A DNA stretch of 20,921 nucleotides, taken from contig FMBT01000101.1 of the NCBI GenBank assembly GCA_900095095.1, forward strand, positions 1 through 20,921, given 5' to 3'. The notes below the pieces were generated by a model that saw only the letters and a program-made list of their open reading frames with translations, was not told where the DNA came from and did no database searches. Numbering within the stretch: the first letter of the stretch is position 1; every line of letters begins with the position of its first letter. Shown in pieces: positions 1 to 8,039 of this stretch. The DNA is from Fragilariopsis cylindrus CCMP1102. Its lineage: Eukaryota > Bacillariophyta > Bacillariophyceae > Bacillariales > Bacillariaceae. The translations under genes and the position numbers were made by a program.

Positions 1-421
1 AGAAGACACAAAATTGTCTTCCGAAGTTGGTTCTTGGTGGAACTCAATTGCAGCGACTGAGATTGTTCACGAACGGATGAGCGCACCAGCTTTTGACCGT
101 CTAGAAAGATTAGCAGATGAGCTCGATCCAAAAGCAAGTGGGCTCTCCGATATGACGATGAATGGAAGTCGAAGAAAGTCGCCAGAAGAATTAAAAGAAC
201 GTATTAATAATATTTTTGACGAGTTCTTCGTAGCTGACGCTCCTAATCGACGGGCCATGTCATCTAGAGTATTCAATCATGAATCTAGGGCAGAGTACGA
301 AGAGAGTTTGACAAAACCAGGTGTTTTGTCAACATTTTCTGACATGCGATATCTAAAGGAGTTCCTGTCAACATGGCCTGTAGTGCCTTACTGGAGGAAA
401 GAAAACAAAAAATCTGAATAG
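1..421 (+). CDS. C-terminal end of an unidentified protein (5'-partial)
   Basis: An open frame enters from the left edge (first full codon at base 2) and runs 139 codons to TAG at 419-421. It is hydrophilic, with no membrane segment or signal. It carries a Trp pair near the edge (GSWW), a basic stretch (NGSRRKSPEELKER) that could be a phosphorylation or helix-forming region, and an aromatic end (FLSTWPVVPYWRK). I do not recognise the family. The true start lies outside the window; the first internal ATG is at base 77. The frame is convergent with the gene ending at 553, about 130 bp away, and a TACTGTA heptamer lies just after the stop. The coding call rests on length, composition and lack of a competing frame. 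Confidence 0.6.
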   Translation, partial: EDTKLSSEVGSWWNSIAATEIVHERMSAPAFDRLERLADELDPKASGLSDMTMNGSRRKSPEELKERINNIFDEFFVADAPNRRAMSSRVFNHESRAEYEESLTKPGVLSTFSDMRYLKEFLSTWPVVPYWRKENKKSE

Positions 422-552
422 AAGCAAGTACTGTACCTGTAGAAGTCGGCTTTCTAACATTTAACTTAATAAACCTTTTAAAAATAATGTTATTTTCAAA
501 TGAAAATTTAATAGAATAATATCGTAAGCGTTTCAACTCATTGTGACCATTC

Positions 553-1159
553 CTAGGCCACAACAAGCTCAAGAACGTTACGTTCCTCTACCAAACTAGG
601 ATAATGAGCAATTAGTTGCGATAGGGCGAAGTTAGATGAACCTCCGTCGTTGCCTGCCATTATTCTTGTTCCACTTTGGACATCATCTTCCTTCGAAGCT
701 TTTCCCGGGACAAATATACTAATTTTCTTTCTTCGGTACCCAAAGAAATTGTCTTTTCAGTGACTCCACCCCTTCCGTCGTATGTCGATAATGCATCAAC
801 CATATGATGTGTTACCCTCCATTCCAACACAAATACTGCAGCAATAACAAAAACGACAACACTTGATTCTAAACCAGCAGTTTTCTTCATCTTTGGGTAT
901 ATTGACTATCTATCTTTAGATTATCGTGCAGGCATGTAAGGGAGATAAGTGTTGTGTCCAATGTTTTACCGAATATTTGCTGCAGTGTCGTCCCAATGCC
1001 CAATGCAGCGACAAAGGTTTTTGGTTGAGAAAATCTAAAAACAATTTCGAAATTCTTTTCCATATTTTCAAAGCGTATATGTTGAGCGAGACGTGGATAG
1101 TGATTGTTCCTTGGCAAAAAGAAAGAAAGTGGGATTGAAAAATGATTTGTGCTTCTCAT
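553..1159 (-). CDS. Possible small membrane protein gene read across three frames
   Basis: Three consecutive minus-strand segments abut end to end, each joined by a -1 step. The first is 1159-887 (ATG at 1159). The second is 890-660, whose ATG overlaps the preceding TGA. The third is 660-553, whose ATG overlaps the preceding TAA. The middle part has a clear hydrophobic helix (SSVVVFVIAAVFVLEW) followed by a charged stretch. The last part ends with SLVEERNVLELVVA, which faintly resembles the first strand of a methyltransferase fold, but the expected Gly-rich loop is absent. Joined, it would be about 202 residues. It is divergent from the gene at 1371 (212 bp apart) and convergent with the one ending at 421. 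The breaks have the same sign as those in clearly recognisable genes nearby. Alternatively only the 76-residue segment 660-890 is real, or the locus is a pseudogene. No family assigned. Confidence 0.3.
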
Positions 1160-1371
1160 GCTTTTTCGACGAGTCTTTAGCGATTGGGTCTTACATAGTA
1201 CCGTTATTAGAATTTTGAAAAAGGGCGTAAAAACAATGGATCATTTTTAATTAATTTCGTTGACAGTCATTTTCTTATTGAGCTTTAGCTTACTGTACAG
1301 CTAACTTAGTAGATCAGTATAAGGCAGCAGGCCAAGAAAATCGACAACAACAAAAACAACAACAACAATAA
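1159..1371. promoter_or_regulatory. Bidirectional intergenic promoter region
   Basis: This is 211 bp between two divergent reading frames. It contains TACTGTACAG at 1291-1300, 74 bp upstream of the rightward ATG, and an (AAC)-rich leader from about 1347 to 1368 directly before that ATG. The heptamer is shared with other promoters in the window. Confidence 0.4.
1291..1297. promoter_or_regulatory. TACTGTA element upstream of SGNH-like gene
   Basis: The heptamer lies 74 bp upstream of the ATG at 1371, in the divergent promoter. Part of a recurring set. Confidence 0.45.
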
Positions 1372-3067
1372 TGATGAAAGACAACGATGATGGCCTGGCC
1401 GTAGAAATGGCTCCTTTAAGCAAGAATGGCGATCAAGATGGAATTTTAAAAGCAAAAAAAGGTGTTTCTGACATGATGAATCCTAACGTTGCACAACATT
1501 CGTGCAATTCCTTTGGGCTTTGGCAAGGGCATACGTTTCGTACGTATGGCATTACGCACCATGTCTGTGTTGGACTGTTTCCATTTTCGCTCTACTTATT
1601 CCAACTTACTTGATTATTACGGACGTCTTCTTCAACAAAACTGAGCATTTTGGTGAAATTAAAAATGATTACTCAAATATTAACAGTTTATCGAATTTTG
1701 ACTTGAAGATGAAAGATATTGGTCATTGGTGCTTAAAAGGAGATAATGATTCCTGTAGATGCGAAGATCCTACTATTCCACAGCCAAGGAACGAATTTCG
1801 AAGTTGGTCGAATGCGCACGCTGGAAATGTTCAATTAATTACAGACATGATCGAACAAGGAATGAGTAGCCCAGAAATTGCTTTTGTTGGAGGGAGTGCT
1901 GTTGAAAAAATGGATGGACGGTGGTTTGGAGATATTTCTTGACAGGTCTGAATGATGTTGCTAATATCTTCGATAAACACTTTAGTGGAATCGATGGGTC
2001 CATGACAGCTGCTGCCTTGGGTATCGCTGCTGATCAGAATCAATCTGTACTGTGGCGTATTCTTAATGGAGAAATGCCTAAGGAATTCAATCCAAAAATT
2101 TGGTGGCTAGAATTAGGTTTGAACGATTTAGGAAGGGCTGAGTGCAGCGAAGAAGTTGTTGTTATTGGAGTATTACGTATCGTCGAAGAGATCATGAAGG
2201 CGAAACCCAATGCTAAAATTGTCATTAATTCATTGTTTCCTATGGCCGAATTACGTGGTGGACTCTTGCCTCCCTCTATGGTAGACTTGGAAAGGAGTTT
2301 TGGAGGAAATCGACCGAAGGGGGGATGGAAAGCAGATCGTAAAAAGGATCGTCCAGGGGCCAACATAGATCGTTCAGGATCGGGGGGAGGAAGGCCAAGT
2401 GCCGCGCATAAGGTTGGATGGGCCAACAAGAATAAGGATCGTTCAGGATCGGATAGTGGAAGGCCAAAGCCAAATGCTGCGCAAAATGGTGGCCAAAATA
2501 ATAATAAACCTCCTCCTGTACAAAATTACCGACCACGTACCTTCGACAAGAATGCCTTCAACAAGAAAAATGCTGGATCGAATCCATCAAACATCGGAGA
2601 AAGGCCTCGTGCTGTTAATAATGGTAATCGGAGAAATTTACGAGAAGCAAAAGACCGTGGTGGCTTCCGTGATCGCGATCGCGATCGTAGTGGTGGTGGT
2701 GGTGGTGGTGGTATTCCTGAAGGTTTTCGTAATCGTGATCGCGATGATGGAGGTTTTCGTCATCGCCCTGATGTTGTTAAACTAATCGCTGATAAAAAAT
2801 CACAACACGAGTTCAACCCAGTTACACATCGAACAAACAGACTACCATTATGGACATCTATTACTGCTATTAAATGGAGCTAAGAAAGTTCTGTAACAAG
2901 AACGAAAACGTTTCTTTCTTTGATGTTACGAACATATTACGGAAAGAGATGGAAAAAACTACAATCTAAAAACAAACATGATCTCCAGAAGGGGCCTGCC
3001 TACCAATGCTGGCTTTGAAGCATGGGAGAATGCTGTCGCTATTCGAGCCAAGCAGCTTCTACTGTAG
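1371..3067 (+). CDS. SGNH/GDSL-hydrolase-like type II membrane protein, frame broken four times
   Basis: Reading starts at ATG 1371. A hydrophilic N-terminus leads into one membrane helix (CWTVSIFALLIPTYLIITDV, about 1580-1630), giving a type II anchor with a lumenal or extracellular catalytic part. Block I reads FVGGSAVEKMDG (Ser codon 1895-1897), where the family normally has GDS. Then come FDKHFSG, LWRILNGE, WWLELGLNDLG (block III Gly/Asn, about 2101-2135) and KIVINSLFPM. A 165-residue Arg/Gly/Asp/Asn-rich insert follows (about 2300-2790), including nine GGT codons. The fold resumes with LPLWTSITAI, RKFCNKNENVSFFDVTNIL and GLPTNAGFEAWENA, ending at TAG 3065-3067. Frame changes near 1500-1530, 1935, 2870 and 2965 are each explained by one missing base; repaired length would be about 566 aa. 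The usual C-terminal Asp-x-x-His is not visible. It could be a decayed gene, but conservation across all breaks argues for sequence errors. Confidence 0.72.
2680..2715. repeat. GATCGC and GGT short tandem repeats inside a coding insert
   Basis: A run of gatcgc units is followed by about nine GGT/GGTG triplets, coding for Asp-Arg and poly-Gly in the SGNH insert. It is a likely length-variable microsatellite. Confidence 0.75.
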
Positions 3068-3398
3068 GAGCATGAATAACTGTGATTTCGTGTACGTTAG
3101 TTCTTTTCTTCCTTCCTTCTTTCGGAAGAGCAGAGTTTCCTTAGAAAATATATATAATATATATTTAGTGGCAAATAAATAAATAAAGTTTAAAAGTAGT
3201 TTTTTTCTTCGCGGGGGCCGCGATTATTTATGTTCTCGGCTCAATTTCCCATTATGTCATTATTTTAAGTCACAATTCAATATAATACCATCGTCGATCG
3301 AACACAAAGCTTACTTTCAACTTCTATTCTTCACTGCGTATTAGAATTTAAGCATCCATCATCGACCGTCCCATACCCCTTAAGCATTAGCAGATACA
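3068..3398. promoter_or_regulatory. Intergenic spacer and promoter of the 3399 gene
   Basis: This is 331 bp between tandem rightward genes. It holds an AT-rich tract (about 3145-3200) that probably includes the upstream gene's polyadenylation region, and a short GC-rich patch (gcgggggccgcg, about 3211). No TACTGTA heptamer and no other feature is seen. Confidence 0.35.
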
Positions 3399-4599
3399 AT
3401 GATTGGAGGAGGTCCATTGTTTTCACTTCGAATGCGGGGCATGCTTTGTCCATGTTGCGAAAATTCAGAAAATAAAAGTGCAAGACAAAGTTTGAACGAC
3501 TTCAACCGATATGGTTTAAGGTAAGTTTTTTTTTAAAGTTCTTTGACAAGTAACGTTCGTATAGTATTACAACAGGCTAGAAATGTGCTTCCAAAAAAGC
3601 ACAAAAACAAATAATAAGAAACGATTGACTAAATTAAAATTATCAAATTCATTATTTTTAAATCTGGAAAATGAATGATCTTGAACCCATTCCAAAAAAA
3701 AAAGTGTGTCTTGGCACACAGCTTCTCGACGAAACTCGACAGCAGCTGGATTTATACAGAGTATGTTTGGTCGAAGCAACAGCAATTCCAGTGGTGGTAG
3801 CAGCAGTTCCAATGAAAAACCTCCCACACCGGCACAACTAAAGATATGCGATGGTACTAAAGATTCTATAAATTATGGGGAACCTTTTCCAGAATTACAA
3901 ATTTGTCCCACTCCCAGAAAAGCATCCATTGACACTGATGCTACCATTAATAATGACAACAACAACAACAACAACAACAATAGCAACGGACCGTTACAAC
4001 AAAGTGCCGCTATGTCATTTCAACTTGATATACCACTGCATCACATTATGCGTATCGAGTCGATCGATACCACAATGATAGTTATATATACGAAAGACGT
4101 TAATACAATAGATGACAAAAAGCTGGAACTGAAAAGGAAGCTGCCCGTGTTTCTTTTTCATCTTCCGATGGTCGTGATGCTGCCTCACTAGATTTGAAAG
4201 TTCTAATCGAATGGAACAAACACCGACAACCAGATGTAGAAGAAGACTTACCAGCAACTGGAATACGACAGCGTGCTCAAAAGGCTGCACATTTTGCCAA
4301 ACGAGAAATAGAGATGAGAGAAAAAAAGAGAGATAGAGAGAAAAGAAAGGCGGGCATATGCAGAATATGGAATCCGGAGGACTGAAGGTATGTTGTCATA
4401 CATATATTGAATATATTTATTGTTGCTGATGCCTTTGTTGTGTGACAAATAAATAATATCTCTACAATTGTACTTATGTATGATATTCTCTTTTGGTTTC
4501 TTTTCTGTACGTTTAAAATCAAAACAAAAAACTTGTGCGTGTATTCTGCAATCATCAAAGTATACTGCTATGGCAATGGCAAATCAAGGGATTAGTTAG
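3399..4599 (+). CDS. Conserved protein of unknown function, three exons with a 12-residue last exon
   Basis: Exon 1 is 3399-3520 (start MIGGGPLFSLRMRGMLCPCC, with a Cys-Pro-Cys-Cys motif) and ends AG before the donor gtaagt. Exon 2 is 3705-4387, after acceptor aaaaag at 3704, in matching phase 2. Exon 3 is 4561-4599: donor gtatgt at 4388, acceptor tcaaag at 4560, coding YTAMAMANQGIS then TAG. Introns are 184 and 173 nt. Exon 2 has a Ser/Asn-rich linker, an (AAC)n-coded Asn run near 3956-3985, the segment LDIPLHHIMRIE, then a basic helix (QRAQKAAHFAKREIEM, EKKRDREKRKA) leading to MESGGLK, which joins exon 3. Two single missing bases are needed: in the A5 run at 4116-4120, and near the GGG at 4351-4354. 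The repaired product is about 281 aa. The helix plus GGLKYTA ending reads like a conserved signature, but I cannot name the family. Soluble; Ser-rich parts suggest phosphorylation. Confidence 0.68.
3956..3985 (+). repeat. (AAC)n trinucleotide repeat
   Basis: Eight or so consecutive AAC codons give an Asn run inside exon 2 of the 3399 gene. It is a likely polymorphic coding microsatellite. Confidence 0.8.
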
Positions 4600-4767
4600 C
4601 GGGATTACAATCAATTCGCTGTACAATATAGACAATAGAAAAACAAATATGGACAATTTTCGTTTAGTTGCGCTAGATTATGCTATTATTATTTATAAAG
4701 CCGTGTCTTCTATTCATTTGTTAATTGGTTCTTCTACATGCCATGCATTTTTTTCTGGAAGTTAATC

Positions 4768-6108
4768 TTATTCTTCACTTTGACTGCCATTAGTTTTGTT
4801 GGTAGATCGTCTTCCTCTGCGGCGCCCGCGGCCTGCTTGAGCGGCGTTGAGAATCATCCTTCGCATAAGAAATCCATTAGTTTCCAATGCTTCTTTTGGA
4901 TCAGTTTTTCCTTCACCCCATAAGTGTGCGGTCGTTTCGTCAGCTCCCGTCGGCTGGACTAAATCTAACGAGTACGTAGAGAAGCAGAAATAAGGTCAGA
5001 AAAACAAAAAACAAAATTTTCTTCTCGAAATTAATATCTTGCGATACTCAACACTCATTAGGTTACTAGTATCGAATACTAGTATATCTAGGGAATCAAC
5101 CCAGTATAGAACACTGAATACACGTACCATCTGATAGGTTGACTTCGTTTAAAAGAAATCCTGCCACGTCGACAATATTAGATAAGGCCCATTCATTGTC
5201 AACCAAATTTAATACACGTTCCCATGTAACGGAAACAATTCCATTAGGTTCAACAGTCCATTTTCCTTCCGCTAGGATAGCTTCTGTATGGGCTAAGGCT
5301 GCATATTTATCCGTTCCGAGTTTCATACGAGCATCACCAATTGATAAGAAAGCTCTACCACCATCTACCTCAATACCTTTCGACTTCATAGCAACTTGAA
5401 CGTTCTCTTCAAGATCTTGTTCCCATGGATGTGGTTTCTTGACGTCTTTATTATTTTCACTATTACGCTTTTTGCTTCGTCGTTGATTTCGAGTCTTTCT
5501 TTTCGGTGCTCCTGTTGTGTCATCTTTGTCTACTTCGTTAGCGGCATCATTATCGTTCACTTGCTCTAATACATCGCCACTGTTTTCGTCCGTCGTTTTC
5601 TTGGAACGTTTTGACTTTTTATTGAGTTCCGATCCGGGACATAAAGATCCATCTGCACTTGTTATATTAACAGCTTTATATTTTCCATTTTCATCCGTAA
5701 CAACTTCAAATTCAGTTTCAAATCCATCTGTCTGTAGAATCAATATCAAATAGAGAGAGAGAGAGAGAGAGAGAAATGGAAAAAAAGTTACAAAGGGAGA
5801 TTTTCATGTGAGGTTTGTTTTTAAGAGAAATAAAGATAAAGATAAAAAGGAGCATATTCAAGAACAGATCCGAGCATGAATTCTGTGTCACCATTCTATT
5901 TAAAGTGCTGTAGTTAGCATGACGCTAGTAGCAATAGTAGTTCAATAACACGTACAAGAGTTCGATATCTACCGGGCTCAACAACGATAGCGGTAACATG
6001 TACAAAAATATCTTCGGTATATTGATCATTGTCGCCGTTTGGAGTTATAAATCCAAACCCTTTCCTATTGCTGAACCATTTCACAACTCCTTTGATTTTT
6101 TCCGACAT
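4768..6108 (-). CDS. Cold-shock-domain nucleic-acid-binding protein with long C-terminal domain
   Basis: Three exons, all in phase: exon 1 6108-5956, exon 2 5731-5128, exon 3 4964-4768. Both donors are GTACGT; the acceptors are ctacag and gttag (an alternative acceptor 6 nt later, tttag, stays in frame). The product is 317 aa. Residues about 5-80 form a cold-shock domain: [15 protein letters not shown] holds RNP1 (KGFGFI), DIFVHVTAI holds RNP2, and [17 protein letters not shown] closes the barrel. Then come an acidic/basic linker with a likely nuclear signal ([14 protein letters not shown]) and a second folded region ([19 protein letters not shown] to [15 protein letters not shown], then [14 protein letters not shown] and [13 protein letters not shown]). 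It ends in an Arg/Gly tail (RGRRRGRR). The expected role is binding single-stranded RNA or DNA. It is convergent with the 3399 gene and divergent from the sulfotransferase. No frame break. Confidence 0.9.
5064..5084. repeat. Inverted repeat in intron 2 of the cold-shock gene
   Basis: The arms TACTAGTAT and ATACTAGTA are perfect 9-base complements around a 3-base centre (CGA). The element lies within the 163-nt intron 4965-5127, where it could fold in the pre-mRNA. Confidence 0.7.
5752..5774. repeat. (AG)n microsatellite acting as (CT)n near a splice acceptor
   Basis: A 23-base alternating AG run lies inside the first intron of the cold-shock gene (5732-5955). On the transcribed strand it reads (TC)n and ends about 15 nt before the acceptor, where a polypyrimidine tract would be. 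Confidence 0.8.
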
Positions 6109-6492
6109 GATGATATCCGAGTATGCCTTTTACGTCGTTTGCTCGTTCAAGTATATTATATAATTGAGAATAATGTAACGAATTATGTCGTCGCAGTACC
6201 TTCTGTTATTTAATTATGTACCGTATGAGGTACGACTAGTAAGCCGTAAGAGAGAAGTAGTATGGTGTTCGTTTTTTGGCGCCAACTCTATTACAGTATC
6301 TTTTTATCATTATTTAATTATTTAGAGGCATAGTCATTTATTCCCCAAATAGGCTGTGCCCCGAAAATACTATATTATGTTCATCAAGTTTAAAAGTTTG
6401 TACAGTACTAAAGTTACAGCCTAATACATTAAAAAATTAAAAAAATTAATCAAAAATGGCATTAGCTAAGCTTCTGCGAGATCGAACAAGGA
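6109..6492. promoter_or_regulatory. Bidirectional promoter between cold-shock and sulfotransferase genes
   Basis: A 384-bp divergent intergenic region. TACAGTA occurs at 6292 and again at 6401-6407, the latter 86 bp upstream of the sulfotransferase ATG. An upstream ATG at 6456 opens a 56-codon frame that overlaps the sulfotransferase start in another frame and stops at 6624-6626; it may lower translation. Confidence 0.4.
6401..6407. promoter_or_regulatory. TACAGTA element upstream of sulfotransferase
   Basis: Lies 86 bp upstream of the ATG at 6493, within tgtacagtacta. Same recurring heptamer. Confidence 0.45.
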
Positions 6493-7923
6493 ATGAAGAT
6501 CAAATCAGCAGAACGATTTCTTTCTGTATTCTTAACAATTTCAGTCTACATTATATGGACCAGCACAAATCTGATAGACAGGGAGGAGCAACAGCGGCAG
6601 CGGTTGCATCCTCGTACTCGCCATGATGTTCATACGAGTAATGCAGACAGGCAAAGTGACAACAACAACAGCAGCATCGGCAACAACAAGATGCTACATA
6701 AAAACAACAACACGAAACCATACTTTATTCTACATATCGGCCCACCAAAGACAGCAACTACATTTTTGCAATGTAACCTACAAATGTTGAGCAAAGAACT
6801 CGCAACTGACGATTCGTATTATTATGTTGGGAAGAATTGTCCAGGATCCGAATTTTACAAATTGAATAGTAAAATAGAGAATAATGAAACTGGTATACCA
6901 GGTCACTACTTAATGATGGGGTTAAATGATGCAAAAACACATAATCGTGGTTATGAAAAATTAAAATCTCGTATGGATTATCATCTAAGTATGGGAAACA
7001 ATATCATTTACAGTAATGAAGCATTTGCAAATCATTTAGTTGATCAAAATATTACCTGGAATTGTCTCCAATCAATGTTCACAGGATGGAATGTTCGAGT
7101 CGTTATTGGTTATCGACATTACTTCGATTGGATCCGTTCTTTTTACTACCAAAATAATAAACAAAATAACAAGCTAGATAAAAAATGGCCAAACCAAAAA
7201 AACGGTAAAGCCCATCCTTCGTTTCTTGAGTTTCTAGAATATCACTTACAAAGGAACGAAGCTGGAGATTTAAGTGTTGATGGTGGCCACAAAAATAACG
7301 CATGGGGTCATCACCTAACTCTTTCTGCATATAAGAAGTTCTCCTCACACTTTGATGATATTCAAATATTAAACCTTCACGAAGATAAGGAGGATGTTGT
7401 GACTCAATTTGTGTGCAGAATGATCCCTAACGCTCAGAAAACATGCAACATGTTGAGGACGACAACCGTAGATCATAATAAAAAAGACGAAAAATTGCAT
7501 AATTTATCGAAGAGACCTTCACAATCCTTTGATGCTTATAGGATAACCGAAGCAGCATTTACGTTGGGATACGTTACCAGTTCAAGTCCGAAGGATGTAA
7601 TCGTCGAATTGGTGAAGAAAAGGATAATAGAAACTGGAATAAAGAATACTGATCATTCAAAATTCTTTGTCTGTCCATCGTCGTCTCTTCAAGCACGATT
7701 TCTTAACGTGTCAATTCTATACGAAAATGATATGTTGACCATTAATAATCCAAATATGTCAGTAAAAATGTACGATAATGCAAAAGATGAACATATATCA
7801 TTGTATCAAAAGACAGATGCAGAACGTAGATTTTGTGAAATTAATGCGGAACTTGTATTGAAGGATCAAGGTTGGATCGAATTTATGACAAAAATTGAGA
7901 AAGATACTATTAAAAATAATTGA
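6493..7923 (+). CDS. Type II membrane sulfotransferase-like protein
   Basis: An unbroken 476-codon frame. Residues about 8-24 form a signal-anchor helix (FLSVFLTISVYIIW), followed by a hydrophilic Asn/Gln-rich stem, as in Golgi enzymes. Residues 80-92 (LHIGPPKTATTFL) match the 5'-phosphosulfate loop of PAPS-dependent sulfotransferases (PKTGTT type). Residues 201-219 (VRVVIGYRHYFDWIRSFYY) match the 3'-phosphate motif, with Arg208, Arg215 and Ser216. The family moves sulfate from PAPS to sugars or proteins in the Golgi; the acceptor cannot be predicted. HPSFLEFLEYHL and the Cys residues at FVCRM and FVCPSSS are typical of a lumenal domain. The start at 6493 is chosen because it begins the anchor directly. 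Convergent with the SDR gene, 116 bp away. An intronless gene with no frame break. Confidence 0.85.
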   Translation: MKIKSAERFLSVFLTISVYIIWTSTNLIDREEQQRQRLHPRTRHDVHTSNADRQSDNNNSSIGNNKMLHKNNNTKPYFILHIGPPKTATTFLQCNLQMLSKELATDDSYYYVGKNCPGSEFYKLNSKIENNETGIPGHYLMMGLNDAKTHNRGYEKLKSRMDYHLSMGNNIIYSNEAFANHLVDQNITWNCLQSMFTGWNVRVVIGYRHYFDWIRSFYYQNNKQNNKLDKKWPNQKNGKAHPSFLEFLEYHLQRNEAGDLSVDGGHKNNAWGHHLTLSAYKKFSSHFDDIQILNLHEDKEDVVTQFVCRMIPNAQKTCNMLRTTTVDHNKKDEKLHNLSKRPSQSFDAYRITEAAFTLGYVTSSSPKDVIVELVKKRIIETGIKNTDHSKFFVCPSSSLQARFLNVSILYENDMLTINNPNMSVKMYDNAKDEHISLYQKTDAERRFCEINAELVLKDQGWIEFMTKIEKDTIKNN

Positions 7924-8039
7924 TCTTGAACTTTACAATTAATTTTATGACGAATAAATGGATGAATTCTTACATTGATGGCTCGAAAGTGAAAAATAAT
8001 AATATATGCTACAGTATACTAGCTACTTTTAAGTTAGTA

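Noticed and set aside
926-1138. 70-codon Cys-rich plus-strand frame
   Set aside because: It is antisense to the candidate minus-strand gene, starts with GTG and has no regular Cys spacing.
1921-1945. A tiny intron (22-26 nt, GT..AG) to explain the break in the SGNH gene near 1935
   Set aside because: It is far shorter than any intron in the window (107-224 nt), and one missing base explains the join more simply.
2040-2536. Long minus-strand frames opposite the SGNH gene
   Set aside because: They are antisense shadows of a recognisable coding region and encode nothing family-like.
3722-3745. Alternative acceptors (cacacag, cgacag) for exon 2 of the 3399 gene
   Set aside because: They put the downstream sequence in the wrong phase relative to exon 1; the acceptor at 3704 keeps phase.
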